This document shows positions 8,861 to 18,642 of a stretch of 64,000 nt of DNA, piece after piece (position 1 is the stretch's first letter; each line of letters starts with the position of its first letter). The stretch spans positions 372,001 to 436,000 of the forward strand of contig NZ_JAPQER010000003.1 in the NCBI RefSeq assembly GCF_026735135.1, written 5' to 3'. Under the pieces are notes generated by a model. The model did not search any database and was not told where the DNA came from. It worked only from the letters and a program-made list of their open reading frames with translations. Made by a program: the position numbers and the translations under genes. The DNA is from Clostridium aestuarii. Lineage in GTDB: Bacteria > Bacillota > Clostridia > Clostridiales > Clostridiaceae.

Positions 8861-10636
8861 TTGAAGAGCGGAAGAATTATAAAAGTATCAGGACCTTTGG
8901 TTATAGCTGAAGGTATGGATGAAGCTAATATATATGATGTTGTTAAAGTTGGCGATAAACGTCTGATAGGTGAAATAATAGAGATGAGAAGAGATCAAGC
9001 TTCTATCCAAGTTTATGAAGAAACAACAGGACTTGGACCTGGAGATCCTGTTGTTACAACAGGAGAACCTTTAAGTGTTGAACTTGGACCTGGACTTATA
9101 GAATCAATGTTTGATGGTATTCAAAGACCTCTAGACGATATTATGGAAAAAGCAGGAAGCTTTTTAACAAAGGGTGTTGAAGTATTACCATTAAACAGAG
9201 AAAAGAAATGGCATTTTCTACCTACAGTGAAGGTTGGAGATGAAGTTAAGTCAGGATACATTATAGGTACAGTACAGGAAACTTCAGTTGTAAATCATAA
9301 GATAATGGTTCCTTATGGAATTGAAGGAAAAATAAAATCTATATGTGAAGGAGACTACACTTTAGAAGAAAATGTTGTAGAAATAGAAACTTCAAATGGA
9401 GTTAAAAACTTAACGTTAATGCAAAGATGGCCTGTAAGACGTGGTAGACCATATGCTAAAAAATTAAATCCAGCAGCACCATTGGTTACAGGACAAAGAA
9501 TAATAGATACGTTTTTCCCAGTTGCAAAAGGTGGAGCTGCTTGTGTACCGGGACCTTTTGGAAGTGGTAAAACAGTTGTTCAACATCAGCTCGCTAAATG
9601 GGGAGATGCTGAGATAGTTGTTTATATAGGATGTGGAGAACGTGGAAATGAAATGACAGACGTTCTTAATGAGTTCCCAGAACTTAAAGACCCAAAAACT
9701 GGGGAAAGTCTTATGAGAAGAACAGTACTTATAGCAAATACTTCAAATATGCCAGTTGCAGCTCGTGAAGCTTCTATTTATACTGGTATAACAATAGCTG
9801 AGTATTTTAGAGATATGGGATATTCAGTAGCATTAATGGCTGATTCAACTTCACGTTGGGCAGAAGCATTAAGAGAAATGTCAGGAAGACTTGAAGAAAT
9901 GCCTGGTGATGAGGGATATCCAGCATATTTAGGATCTAGACTTGCAGATTTCTATGAAAGAGCAGGTAAGGTTGTTTGTCTTGGAAATGATGAAAGAGAA
10001 GGAGCACTTACGGCAATTGGGGCTGTATCACCTCCAGGTGGAGATTTATCAGAACCGGTAACCCAAGCTACACTAAGAATAGTTAAAGTATTCTGGGGAC
10101 TTGATTCGCAGCTTGCATATAAGAGACATTTCCCAGCAATAAACTGGCTAAATTCATATTCTTTATACCTCGAAAAAATAGGGGATTGGATGAATGATAA
10201 TGTTTCAGAAGAATGGGTAAAACTTAGAACAGAAGCTATGACACTGCTTCAAGAAGAAGCTAATCTTCAAGAAATTGTAAGACTTGTTGGTATAGATGCA
10301 CTATCTGAAAAGGATAGATTGAAATTAGAAATTGCTAAATCTATAAGAGAAGATTATTTAATGCAGAATGCTTTTCATGATATTGATACTTATGCATCAC
10401 TTCCTAAGCAATATAAAATGTTAAAACTTGTTCTGGAATTTGGTCATCAAGCAGAAAGAGCGTTAAAAGCAGGCGTGTATTTGAAGAAGATAATTGATAT
10501 GGAAGAAATAAAGGACAAAATAGCTAGAGCTAAATATATTCCTGAAGATCAAATGAATCAAATTGATACTATAAGAGATGAATTAGTTAAGGTAACAGAT
10601 AAGCTTATAGCGGAAGAAGGTGTGACAAATGCTTAA
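8861..10636 (+). CDS. ntpA: V-type ATP synthase catalytic subunit A (NtpA)
   Basis: This 591-residue catalytic subunit has the beta-barrel start ([15 protein letters not shown]), the non-homologous insert typical of A subunits (residues ~115-190), and a Walker A P-loop GPFGSGKT at residues 231-238. CGERGNEM supplies the catalytic glutamate region and [17 protein letters not shown] completes the site. It hydrolyses or makes ATP at the A/B interfaces of the head. The start is TTG after AAGGAAGG; no nearby ATG would keep the barrel. It overlaps ntpB by 8 bp. Confidence 0.97.
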   Translation: MKSGRIIKVSGPLVIAEGMDEANIYDVVKVGDKRLIGEIIEMRRDQASIQVYEETTGLGPGDPVVTTGEPLSVELGPGLIESMFDGIQRPLDDIMEKAGSFLTKGVEVLPLNREKKWHFLPTVKVGDEVKSGYIIGTVQETSVVNHKIMVPYGIEGKIKSICEGDYTLEENVVEIETSNGVKNLTLMQRWPVRRGRPYAKKLNPAAPLVTGQRIIDTFFPVAKGGAACVPGPFGSGKTVVQHQLAKWGDAEIVVYIGCGERGNEMTDVLNEFPELKDPKTGESLMRRTVLIANTSNMPVAAREASIYTGITIAEYFRDMGYSVALMADSTSRWAEALREMSGRLEEMPGDEGYPAYLGSRLADFYERAGKVVCLGNDEREGALTAIGAVSPPGGDLSEPVTQATLRIVKVFWGLDSQLAYKRHFPAINWLNSYSLYLEKIGDWMNDNVSEEWVKLRTEAMTLLQEEANLQEIVRLVGIDALSEKDRLKLEIAKSIREDYLMQNAFHDIDTYASLPKQYKMLKLVLEFGHQAERALKAGVYLKKIIDMEEIKDKIARAKYIPEDQMNQIDTIRDELVKVTDKLIAEEGVTNA

Positions 10637-12011
10637 GGAATACAAAACAGTTACCGAAGTAGTTGGCCCTTTAATGCTAGTTGATAAGGTTAAAGGTGTA
10701 AATTATGGAGAACTTGTTGAAATTGAACTTCAAAATGGGGAAATAAGACATGGTAATGTACTTGAAATTACTCAGGATAAAGCTGTGGTTCAGATATTTG
10801 AGGGCTCTTCAGGAATAAATCTAAAAGGAACAAAGGCTAAATTTCTTGGAAGACCTTTGGAAATAGGTGTTTCTGAAGATATGTTGGGAAGAGTTTTTGA
10901 TGGACTTGGAAACCCTAAAGATGGTGGACCTAAGATAATTCCAGATAAAAAACTTGATATTAATGGAGAACCTTTAAATCCATATGCAAGAAACTATCCT
11001 TCCGAATTTATTCAAACAGGAGTTTCAGCAATTGATGGACTTAATACTTTGGTTAGAGGACAAAAACTTCCTGTGTTTTCAGGATCAGGTCTTCCACATG
11101 CTGAATTAGCTGCGCAGATAGCAAGACAAGCAAAAGTTTTAAAATCAGACTCTAAATTTGCTGTTGTATTTGCAGCTGTAGGTATTACTTTTGAGGAAGC
11201 ACAATTCTTTGTAGAAGATTTTACAAGAACAGGAGCTATAGATAGAACTGTCTTGTTTATGAACTTGGCATCTGATCCTGCTGTTGAACGTATAGCTACA
11301 CCTAGAATGGCGCTTACTGCTGCGGAATATTTAGCGTTTGAAAGAGGAATGCATGTACTTGTAATTATGACTGATATTACAAATTATTGCGAAGCACTTC
11401 GTGAAGTTTCTGCAGCAAGAAAAGAAGTGCCAGGTAGACGTGGATATCCAGGATATTTATATACTGACCTTTCTACTTTATATGAAAGAGCAGGAAGAAT
11501 AAAAGGAAAAGAAGGTTCAATAACACAAATTCCAATTCTTACAATGCCTGAGGATGATAAAACTCATCCGATTCCGGATCTTACTGGTTACATAACTGAG
11601 GGACAAATTATATTATCAAGAGAGCTTTATAAAAAAGGTGTTATGCCTCCAATAGATGTATTACCATCACTTTCAAGACTTAAGGATAAAGGAATTGGTA
11701 AGGAAAAAACGAGAGAAGATCATGCGGATACAATGAACCAACTATTCTCAGCTTATGCACAAGGTAAACAAGCAAAAGAACTTGCAGTTATCCTTGGAGA
11801 ATCTGCATTGTCAGATACGGATAAGGCTTATGCAAAATTTGCAGAAGCTTTTGAAAAGGAATATGTAGCACAAGGTTTTGAAACAAACAGAAGCATTGAA
11901 GAAACATTAAGTTTAGGATGGAAGTTATTAAAGATACTTCCAAGAACAGAGCTTAAGAGAATTAGAGACGAATATTTAGAGAAATATTTAGATAAAAAAG
12001 AAGGTGAGTAA
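10629..12011 (+). CDS. ntpB: V-type ATP synthase non-catalytic subunit B (NtpB)
   Basis: The 460-residue protein is homologous to subunit A but lacks a functional Walker A loop: the corresponding segment is [18 protein letters not shown], as expected for B. Other landmarks are [46 protein letters not shown], and the C-terminal [16 protein letters not shown]. It alternates with A in the hexamer. The ATG overlaps the end of ntpA, and ntpD follows after 2 bp. Confidence 0.97.
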   Translation: MLKEYKTVTEVVGPLMLVDKVKGVNYGELVEIELQNGEIRHGNVLEITQDKAVVQIFEGSSGINLKGTKAKFLGRPLEIGVSEDMLGRVFDGLGNPKDGGPKIIPDKKLDINGEPLNPYARNYPSEFIQTGVSAIDGLNTLVRGQKLPVFSGSGLPHAELAAQIARQAKVLKSDSKFAVVFAAVGITFEEAQFFVEDFTRTGAIDRTVLFMNLASDPAVERIATPRMALTAAEYLAFERGMHVLVIMTDITNYCEALREVSAARKEVPGRRGYPGYLYTDLSTLYERAGRIKGKEGSITQIPILTMPEDDKTHPIPDLTGYITEGQIILSRELYKKGVMPPIDVLPSLSRLKDKGIGKEKTREDHADTMNQLFSAYAQGKQAKELAVILGESALSDTDKAYAKFAEAFEKEYVAQGFETNRSIEETLSLGWKLLKILPRTELKRIRDEYLEKYLDKKEGE

Positions 12012-12013
12012 TA

Positions 12014-12673
12014 ATGGCAAGGCTTAATGTAAATCCTACCAGAATGGAACTCACAAAATTAAAAAAGAGATTAGCTACTGCAACAAGAGGACATAAACTC
12101 TTAAAAGATAAGCAAGATGAGCTTATGAGAAGATTTATTGATCTTGTAAAATATAATAATGAACTAAGAAAAAAAGTTGAAGAAGAACTTGGTGGTTCAT
12201 TTAAGGATTTCGTTATGGCAAGAGCATTGATGTCTTCAGAGTTGTTAGAAGAGGCTATTGCATATCCTAAAGAACATATCACTGTAGATATAAAGACAAA
12301 AAATATAATGAGTGTTAACGTTCCAGAGATGGAGTTTAAAAGGAAATTAGAAAATGATGAGGGAAGTATATATCCTTATGGTTTTGCAAATACATCAGCA
12401 GAGCTTGATGGAGCTATTGAAAAACTCTATGGAATACTTCCAAAACTTTTAGAACTTGCTGAAGTTGAAAAATCATGTCAGCTTATGGCTGATGAAATTG
12501 AAAAAACAAGAAGACGGGTTAATGCACTTGAATACATGACAATTCCTCAACTTCAAGAAACTATAAGATATATTCAAATGAAGCTTGATGAAAATGAAAG
12601 ATCAGCATTAACAAGACTTATGAAGGTTAAGAGTATGATGGAAGAAGCAGCAAAAGTAGCTGAAAATGCATAG
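12014..12673 (+). CDS. ntpD: V-type ATPase subunit D (NtpD), central shaft
   Basis: This 219-residue coiled-coil protein begins with the highly recognisable [21 protein letters not shown]. It has a central variable part and returns through a second long helix ([21 protein letters not shown]). It is the rotating axle inside the A3B3 head. It is the last gene of the operon: no ntpH- or ntpJ-like gene follows, unlike E. hirae. The next structure is a terminator at ~12790. Confidence 0.95.
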   Translation: MARLNVNPTRMELTKLKKRLATATRGHKLLKDKQDELMRRFIDLVKYNNELRKKVEEELGGSFKDFVMARALMSSELLEEAIAYPKEHITVDIKTKNIMSVNVPEMEFKRKLENDEGSIYPYGFANTSAELDGAIEKLYGILPKLLELAEVEKSCQLMADEIEKTRRRVNALEYMTIPQLQETIRYIQMKLDENERSALTRLMKVKSMMEEAAKVAENA

Positions 12674-12789
12674 AATATTAAGAAAAAGCTCATATTAATA
12701 TAGTTTGGAATTTATAAAACAATTATTAAATGATCTGAATCTTGGTAAAATGCTGTAGAAAAAACTAGATAAAGTATAAGGATGTGTAT

Positions 12790-12827
12790 ATAATAGTATT
12801 GGGTATAAACCTAATACTATTATTTTT
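12790..12827 (+). terminator. intrinsic terminator between ntpD and def
   Basis: A stem of about 13 bp (12790-12803 with 12810-12822, one G-U pair) is followed by ATTTTTAT. It ends only ~5 bases before the GGAGG of def, so it could also attenuate def expression. Confidence 0.7.
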
Positions 12828-12844
12828 ATGGGAGGAAAGTTTTC

Positions 12845-13312
12845 ATGGCAATTAGAGAAATAGTTAAAGTTGGCAATGATGTCCTAAAACGTAAAAGCAG
12901 AAGAGTTGAGAAAATTGATAATGAAGCGTTAGAATTAATAAAGGATTTAAAAGATACATTATATGCTGGAACAGGAGTTGGACTTGCTGCACCTCAAATT
13001 GGTATTTTGAAGAGAGCATTTATTATAGATTTGAGGGATGGAAGTGAACCTATAATATTATTAAATCCTAAAATAACTAAAAAGATAGGCCATTATGAAG
13101 ATATTGAAGGTTGCTTAAGTTATCCAGGGTATGAAGGTATAGTTGAAAGACCTAGAAAAGTTATGATAACAGGAATGAATGAAAAAGGAAAAATTGTTCA
13201 ATATGAAGCTCAAGGATTAATGGCAAGAGCAATGTGTCATGAAACTGATCACTTAGATGGAATTCTTTACATGGATAAAGCTAAAAAAGTTTATAAAGTT
13301 GAACAAGAATAA
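12845..13312 (+). CDS. def: peptide deformylase
   Basis: The three signature motifs of the metallo-deformylase are present in order: GVGLAAPQIG (motif 1), EGCLSYPG (motif 2, with the metal-binding Cys) and CHETDHLDG (motif 3, HExxH). The protein removes the formyl group from nascent peptides. At 155 residues it is a short, bacterial-type enzyme. The start follows a GGAGGAAAG site. The gene is monocistronic, bracketed by terminators. Confidence 0.95.
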   Translation: MAIREIVKVGNDVLKRKSRRVEKIDNEALELIKDLKDTLYAGTGVGLAAPQIGILKRAFIIDLRDGSEPIILLNPKITKKIGHYEDIEGCLSYPGYEGIVERPRKVMITGMNEKGKIVQYEAQGLMARAMCHETDHLDGILYMDKAKKVYKVEQE

Positions 13313-13330
13313 ATAATATATAATTTCTTA

Positions 13331-13382
13331 AATAGAGTAAGTAGAAGGTGAGTTTTAGAGTTTCTACTTACTCTATTTTTGT
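13331..13382 (+). terminator. intrinsic terminator after def
   Basis: A perfect 16-bp stem (13331-13346 with 13362-13377) is followed by TTTTTG. Confidence 0.85.
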
Positions 13383-13385
13383 TAG

Positions 13386-13833
13386 TAGTTTTTTAGTTAT
13401 AATTTTAATATGAAAATATAAAGAAATACAAAAATAGTAAAAAAGTTAAATTTACTATTTAAAAATAATTTTATAAAAAATAGTAAAAATTGATAGAAAA
13501 TTATGTATTTTTGTAATATACTTATATAAGTAAGTATTTTTTTGATTTTTTGTAGAATATCTTGATATATATATATAATATACATAAATATGTAGAAAAT
13601 GTATTGTATATGTGCTATAATTATTAAGGTTTTTATAATTATATATGATAAACATATAAAAAAATATGATATAAAATATATGTTTTTAGTGGTTTGTAAG
13701 CTAATATGATAACAATATTTAAAATTATAAAACATTTTGTCTAATATATTTTGTTTAGAATATTATTTAATATATTAGATACTTACATGCAAAAGATGAT
13801 ATAAAACCACAATTACTAAGGGAGTGTTACAGA
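13386..13833. other. AT-rich intergenic region before the sugar operon
   Basis: About 450 bases hold no convincing gene. The DNA is almost pure A/T with many TATAT runs, and the apparent reading frames on the - strand are low-complexity. One ordered element is visible: an 11-bp perfect inverted repeat (13740-13750 with 13769-13779) ~55 bases before the first gene of the sugar operon. It could be an operator. The ribosome site AAGGGAG lies just before 13834. Confidence 0.55.
13740..13779 (+). promoter_or_regulatory. inverted repeat, candidate operator of the sugar operon
   Basis: The arms tctaatatatt and aatatattaga pair perfectly across an 18-base spacer. In such AT-rich DNA a chance match is possible. 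No regulator gene is present in the operon to pair with it. Confidence 0.35.
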
Positions 13834-15324
13834 ATGAGTAATAAAGAAGTGTTCTTAAAGCTGCAGGATATAAGAAAAACTTTTTCAGGAGTTAGAGCGC
13901 TTGATGGAATACAACTAGAGGTTAAAAAGGGAGAAGTACATGCGTTAGTAGGAGAAAATGGTGCTGGTAAGTCAACATTAATCAAGGTATTAACAGGAGT
14001 TCATCAACCAGATGAGGGAGCAGAAATTTTTATTGAAGGAGAGCAGATAAAAAAATTAAATCCTTTATTTTCGGTAAGAAAAGGGATTTCGGTAATATAT
14101 CAAGATTTTTCTTTATTCCCAAATTTAACTGTAGCTGAAAATATAGCTATTAGCTTTGAAATTGAAAAAGGTAGAAAACATGTAAATTGGAAAGCTATGA
14201 AAGATACAGCTAAAAAAGCAATAGAAAGTATAGGGGTGGATATTGATATTAATATTCAAGCAGGTAAACTTTCTGTTGGTAAACAACAGCTTGTAGCTAT
14301 AGCGCGTGCCTTAGTTTATGATGCAAAAATGATCATTATGGATGAACCTACATCTGCACTTTCTAAAAATGAAGTACAAGCTTTGTTTAAGATAATAAAT
14401 AAATTAAGAGAAAAAAACATTTCAGTATTATTTGTAAGTCATAAGCTAGAAGAATTATTTGAAATTGCTGATAGATTTACTGTAATAAGAGATGGTAAGT
14501 ATATAGGGGATTATGATAAGAGTGAATTGGACAACGATAAACTAATTGCTCTTATGGTTGGACGTAAAGTTGAAATCAAAAGATATGAAAAAAATGAATC
14601 AGGAGATACTTTGTTAGAAATAAAAGGATTTTCTAAAAAAGGTAATTTTAAGGATATATCCTTTAAACTTAACAAGGGAGAAATTGTAGGATTCACAGGG
14701 TTAGTAGGAGCAGGAAGAACTGAACTTGCTCAAGCGATTTTTGGAATAAATCTTTCTGATGAAGGCGAAATGTTTATAGAGAATAAAAAGATTGAGGTTA
14801 AATCTACTGAACAAGCTGTGGCAAATGGAATAGCATATGTTCCAGAAAGCCGTAAAACAGAAGGACTTATTTTACCGCAATCTGTTGAAGATAATATAGC
14901 AGTAACTATTTTTCATAAATTAGTAAAAAAATTAAATATTATTGATGTGAAAAAGAAAAAAGAAATTGCTGAAGAATGGATAAAAAAATTAGATATAAGA
15001 CCAGCTATGTCTGATATGATAACTGGAAATATGTCAGGAGGTAATCAGCAAAAAGTTGTTATAGCAAAATGGCTAGCAAGGAATCCTAAAATATTAATAG
15101 TAGATGAACCTACTAATGGAATAGATGTTGGAGCTAAAAGTTCTATACATCAGTTATTAAGAGATCTTGCGGCACAAGGAATGGGAATTATAATGATTTC
15201 ATCAGAACTGCCAGAGATTTTAGCTGTTAGTGATAGGATACTTGTAATGAGAAGAGGGAAAATCACTGCTGAATTTGATGGAAACGATGTAACTCAAGAG
15301 CAAATAATGAATAAATCAGTTTAA
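13834..15324 (+). CDS. sugar ABC transporter, duplicated ATP-binding protein (RbsA/LsrA/RhaT type)
   Basis: The 496-residue protein contains two fused ABC ATPase domains. The first has GENGAGKST, LSVGKQQLVAIARAL and MIIMDEPTSAL. The second has the degenerate P-loop GLVGAGRTE, then MSGGNQQKVVIAKWL and ILIVDEPTNGID. This duplication is typical of carbohydrate uptake type 2 (CUT2) importers for pentoses, deoxysugars and AI-2. It energises the two permeases encoded next. Start: ATG after AAGGGAG. It is the first gene of a seven-gene catabolic operon. Confidence 0.95.
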   Translation: MSNKEVFLKLQDIRKTFSGVRALDGIQLEVKKGEVHALVGENGAGKSTLIKVLTGVHQPDEGAEIFIEGEQIKKLNPLFSVRKGISVIYQDFSLFPNLTVAENIAISFEIEKGRKHVNWKAMKDTAKKAIESIGVDIDINIQAGKLSVGKQQLVAIARALVYDAKMIIMDEPTSALSKNEVQALFKIINKLREKNISVLFVSHKLEELFEIADRFTVIRDGKYIGDYDKSELDNDKLIALMVGRKVEIKRYEKNESGDTLLEIKGFSKKGNFKDISFKLNKGEIVGFTGLVGAGRTELAQAIFGINLSDEGEMFIENKKIEVKSTEQAVANGIAYVPESRKTEGLILPQSVEDNIAVTIFHKLVKKLNIIDVKKKKEIAEEWIKKLDIRPAMSDMITGNMSGGNQQKVVIAKWLARNPKILIVDEPTNGIDVGAKSSIHQLLRDLAAQGMGIIMISSELPEILAVSDRILVMRRGKITAEFDGNDVTQEQIMNKSV

Positions 15325-15368
15325 ATTTTTAATACTTATCAGGATATATTTTATGGAGGTAATTCAGT

Positions 15369-16367
15369 ATGAAACATGCTATAAAAAGTAAAGAAATGGG
15401 GATTTTACTTATAATTCTTGTGCTTTCTTTAATAATTACAATAAATAATCCTACTTTTTTAAGAATTGATAATATTTTAGATGTGCTTAAAGGAAATGCG
15501 GTCTTAGGGATAATGGCTATGGGAATGCTTGTAGTTATTCTTACTGGTGGAATTGATGTATCCGTATCTGCAAGTATTGCAGCTGTTACCGTTATTGTAG
15601 GAAATATAATGGGTAATTTTGGAGGGAACATATTTTTAGTATTTTTAATTAGTGGTATTATAGGAATTGCGTTTGGAACTGTAAATGGTGTTTTAATAGC
15701 AAAACTTAAATTAGCTCCAATTGTTGTAACTTTAGGTACAATGAGCATTATAAATGGTGTTGTATTGTATTGTACTAATGGAGCATGGATTAATAATTTA
15801 CCTAAAAATTTTATAGAGTTTGGTAAAAAAACATTCTTTTCTTTGCCAGATGGACAAGGTGGAAGTGTAGGAATTCCAGTTCAAATACTATTTTTTATAG
15901 GAGCAGCACTTTTAACATGGTATATTCTTAAATATACACTTATAGGTAGAGGGATTTATGCAGTAGGTGGAGACAGAGTGTCTGCTGAGCGTATAGGTTA
16001 TAAACCAGATTTGATAACTATTTTCTTATATGGTTATATGGGGCTTATGGTAGGAATAGCTGCGACTGTTCATACTTCAATTATGAAACAAGTTGACCCT
16101 AATGCATTTATGGGTTTTGAGCTTCAGGTAGTTGCTGCTGTTGTTCTAGGAGGAGCAAATGTACTTGGGGGAGAAGGAACTGTATTAGGTACTATTCTTG
16201 GAGTTATACTTCTTGCTATTATGAATAATGGATTAGTTCTTATGCATATTTCAGTTTTCTGGCAAAAGATAATTATAGGCTTAATAATAATTGCCTCAGT
16301 AAGCTTTGATGTTATTCAAAGAAAAAGAAAAGAAAAGAATCGAACTATAGTAGATATTGAAGAATAA
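15369..16367 (+). CDS. sugar ABC transporter permease (first of pair, RbsC/LsrC family)
   Basis: This 332-residue membrane protein has about 8-10 hydrophobic segments. It carries the family signatures LTGGIDVSVSASIAAV near residues 58-73 and VVAAVVLGGANVLGGEGTVLGTILGV near 255-280, followed by a short basic tail. Paired with the next gene it would form a heterodimeric channel, as in LsrC/LsrD and RhaP/RhaQ, rather than the homodimer of RbsC. GGAGGTAATTC precedes the ATG. Confidence 0.92.
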   Translation: MKHAIKSKEMGILLIILVLSLIITINNPTFLRIDNILDVLKGNAVLGIMAMGMLVVILTGGIDVSVSASIAAVTVIVGNIMGNFGGNIFLVFLISGIIGIAFGTVNGVLIAKLKLAPIVVTLGTMSIINGVVLYCTNGAWINNLPKNFIEFGKKTFFSLPDGQGGSVGIPVQILFFIGAALLTWYILKYTLIGRGIYAVGGDRVSAERIGYKPDLITIFLYGYMGLMVGIAATVHTSIMKQVDPNAFMGFELQVVAAVVLGGANVLGGEGTVLGTILGVILLAIMNNGLVLMHISVFWQKIIIGLIIIASVSFDVIQRKRKEKNRTIVDIEE

Positions 16368-16379
16368 GGAGTGAGACAT

Positions 16380-17390
16380 ATGAAGAAGCAAAGTAAGGAA
16401 TTTAGGCTATTATTGGTTTTTGCAGCAATATTTATTGCGATGTCAATAATATCTCCAGATAGATTTTTTAGTTTAAATAATTTACAATCTATGGCATTCC
16501 AATTACCAGAGCTAGGAATTATGTCACTTGCAATGATGGTTATAATTGTTACAAGTGGAATAAATTTATCAATAACTTCTACAGCAGCTTTATCGGGTAT
16601 AGTTGGTGCATTTGTACTTTCAAGTTATAAGACAACTTTTGGTGGGAATGAAGTTTTAGCTGTTATAGCAGCAATTGTTGCATGCTTATTAGTATCTTTA
16701 ATATGTGGGGCTATAAATGGTAGTATTGTTGCATACATAGGAGTTTCACCAATATTAGTTACAATAGGTACTATGACTCTTTTTGAAGGAATTAGCCTTA
16801 AATTCACCAAAGGTGGTGCTATATCAGGATTCCCAGATGCATTCATGTGGTTTGGTAATGATACAATTTTAGGGGTTCCTGTTCCTATGATTATATTCGT
16901 ATTAGTTATAATTGGAGTAACTATTAAGTTAGAGTATACACCATGGGGACAAGGCGTATACATGATTGGATGTAATCCAGTTGCTACTGAATTCTCAGGA
17001 ATAAATGTAAAAAAAGTTTTAATGAAAGTATATTTATTGTCAGGATTATTATGTGGTATAGCTTCTATAGTTATGATATCTAGATATAATTCAGCTAAAG
17101 TAGATTATGGCTCATCTTATATGCTTCAAAGTATTTCTGCTGCTGTGCTTGGTGGAACCGCTATTGAAGGTGGATACGGTAAAGTAATAGGTACTGTAAT
17201 AGCTACTGCAATATTACAAGTTCTTTCAAGTGGATTAAACATAATAGGAATTAATAGATATATTGTAGATATAAGTATGGGAGTGATTTTAATATCTGTA
17301 CTTACTATAAACTTCTTTGCAACAAGAAGAAAAGAAGCTAAAGAAAAACAGAAAATGATATCAAAGGCTTCACAAAGTAAAGCTGTATAA
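16380..17390 (+). CDS. sugar ABC transporter permease (second of pair)
   Basis: The 336-residue permease belongs to the same family as its neighbour. It has VTSGINLSITSTAALSGIV and ISAAVLGGTAIEGGYGKVIGT at the equivalent places. I use the ATG at 16380 because AAGGAG at 16366-16371 is then correctly spaced; a GTG at 16371 overlaps that site. It lies 12 bp after the first permease. The two copies are clearly divergent, which supports a true heterodimer. Confidence 0.92.
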   Translation: MKKQSKEFRLLLVFAAIFIAMSIISPDRFFSLNNLQSMAFQLPELGIMSLAMMVIIVTSGINLSITSTAALSGIVGAFVLSSYKTTFGGNEVLAVIAAIVACLLVSLICGAINGSIVAYIGVSPILVTIGTMTLFEGISLKFTKGGAISGFPDAFMWFGNDTILGVPVPMIIFVLVIIGVTIKLEYTPWGQGVYMIGCNPVATEFSGINVKKVLMKVYLLSGLLCGIASIVMISRYNSAKVDYGSSYMLQSISAAVLGGTAIEGGYGKVIGTVIATAILQVLSSGLNIIGINRYIVDISMGVILISVLTINFFATRRKEAKEKQKMISKASQSKAV

Positions 17391-17455
17391 CTAAATTATT
17401 AATAATGTTTAAAATTTAAAATTTAAAATAAATGAAATTTTAAGGAGGACTAAAA

Positions 17456-18508
17456 ATGAAAAAGAAAATTTTATCAATATTACTTTCTACAGTTGTTGTT
17501 TCTTCTCTTGCTTTTGCAGGATGTGGAGCTTCAAAACAAGCAGATAGTAATACCGACTCAAAACAAAAAGAAACAAAAGAAAAGGCAGCAGATGGGAAAT
17601 ATAAAATTGCTGTTATGCCTAAATTGGTAGGTATTCCTTATTTTAATGCATCTGAAACTGGAGTTAAAAAAGCAGGAGAAGATCTTGATGTAGAAGTAAT
17701 ATACACAGGTCCAACAAAAGCAGATGCTGCTGAACAAGTTAAGATGATAGAAGATTTAATTAACAGAGGCGTTGACTGTATAGCAGTAGCTCCAAATGAT
17801 CCAGCTGCATTAAAGCCAGTACTTAAAAAAGCAAAAGATAAAGGTATTCTTGTTATGGACTGGGATACAGCTGCTGATAAAGATGCAGTTGAACTTTCAG
17901 TTCATCAAATTGATGATAAAGAATATGGAACACATACATGGGATAAACTTGTAGAAGCTATGGGAACTGATGAAGGAGAATATGCTGTTATAACTGGTGG
18001 TTTATCAGCTTCAAACTTAAATGCATGGATAGATGCTGGTATTGAGTATGCAAAAGAAAAATATCCAAAACTTAAATTAGTTACTGAAAGAATTCCATCA
18101 GATGAAAAACAACAAGTTGCATATCAAAAAACTTTAGAAGTTATAAAAGCTTATCCAAACATAAAGGGTATAATTGGTGAAAGTACACCTGCTCCACTTG
18201 GAATAGGACAAGCTATCCAAGAAAAAGGATTACAAGACAAAATAGCAGCAGTAGGATGTGCATTACCAACAGATTCAAAACCATACTTAGAAGATGGTTC
18301 ATTAGATACAGTAATACTTTGGGATCCAGTTAAATTAGGATACTTAACTGTTTACCTTGCTAAAGCTAAGTTAGATGGTAAAGAAATAAAAGATGGAATG
18401 GAAGTTCCTAATGTAGGAAAAATAAGAGTTTTAGAAGATGGAAAAACTGTTATAATGGCACCACCAATGGATTTCACAAAAGAAAATGCAAAAGATTATA
18501 AGTTCTAA
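17456..18508 (+). CDS. sugar-binding lipoprotein of the ABC importer (LsrB/RhaS-like)
   Basis: This is a lipoprotein with signal MKKKILSILLSTVVVSSLAFAGC: the lipobox Cys is C23, followed by a charged linker (residues ~24-45). The mature domain is a periplasmic-binding-protein fold of the LsrB/RhaS group (IAVMPKLVGIPYF, PNDPAALKPVLKKAKDKGI, WDTAADK). Compared with LsrB as I remember it, the AI-2 ligands Asp166/Gln167 are replaced here (LSASNLN in place of TVTDQN), so AI-2 is unlikely. A pentose or deoxysugar fits better with the downstream enzymes. It is the last transport gene before a hairpin that may limit read-through. Confidence 0.92.
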   Translation: MKKKILSILLSTVVVSSLAFAGCGASKQADSNTDSKQKETKEKAADGKYKIAVMPKLVGIPYFNASETGVKKAGEDLDVEVIYTGPTKADAAEQVKMIEDLINRGVDCIAVAPNDPAALKPVLKKAKDKGILVMDWDTAADKDAVELSVHQIDDKEYGTHTWDKLVEAMGTDEGEYAVITGGLSASNLNAWIDAGIEYAKEKYPKLKLVTERIPSDEKQQVAYQKTLEVIKAYPNIKGIIGESTPAPLGIGQAIQEKGLQDKIAAVGCALPTDSKPYLEDGSLDTVILWDPVKLGYLTVYLAKAKLDGKEIKDGMEVPNVGKIRVLEDGKTVIMAPPMDFTKENAKDYKF

Positions 18509-18538
18509 TTTATATAATTTAAATATTTAAGAATAATA

Positions 18539-18570
18539 AAAAGAGCTCTCTTTATGAGAGTTCTTTTAGA
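18539..18570 (+). terminator. intercistronic hairpin (weak terminator or mRNA stabiliser)
   Basis: A 12-bp stem with one G-U pair (18539-18550 with 18556-18567) has only a short T tract. It lies between the binding-protein gene and the catabolic genes, where partial termination would raise the level of binding protein over enzymes. Confidence 0.5.
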
Positions 18571-18642
18571 ATACATAGATTTAGAATTTTAAAAGTTAAA
18601 GAGTTTTAAATTCTGATAATTAGTGAGAGGAGAATACTTCCG

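Noticed and set aside
13397-13735. A 112-residue reading frame on the - strand
   Set aside because: It is in a nearly pure A/T intergenic stretch. The product is a low-complexity run of Ile, Tyr, Phe and Lys with no ribosome site.
15329-15748. A 139-residue - strand frame
   Set aside because: It is antisense to the first permease gene; its Ile/Pro/Thr-rich composition mirrors the hydrophobic codons of the sense strand.
17456-18508. AI-2 (LsrB) identity for the sugar-binding protein and an Lsr operon for the whole cluster
   Set aside because: The AI-2 ligand pair Asp-Gln is replaced by residues of a LSASN segment, and the downstream enzymes are ribulokinase and AraD, not LsrK/LsrF/LsrG. The comparison relies on LsrB as remembered.
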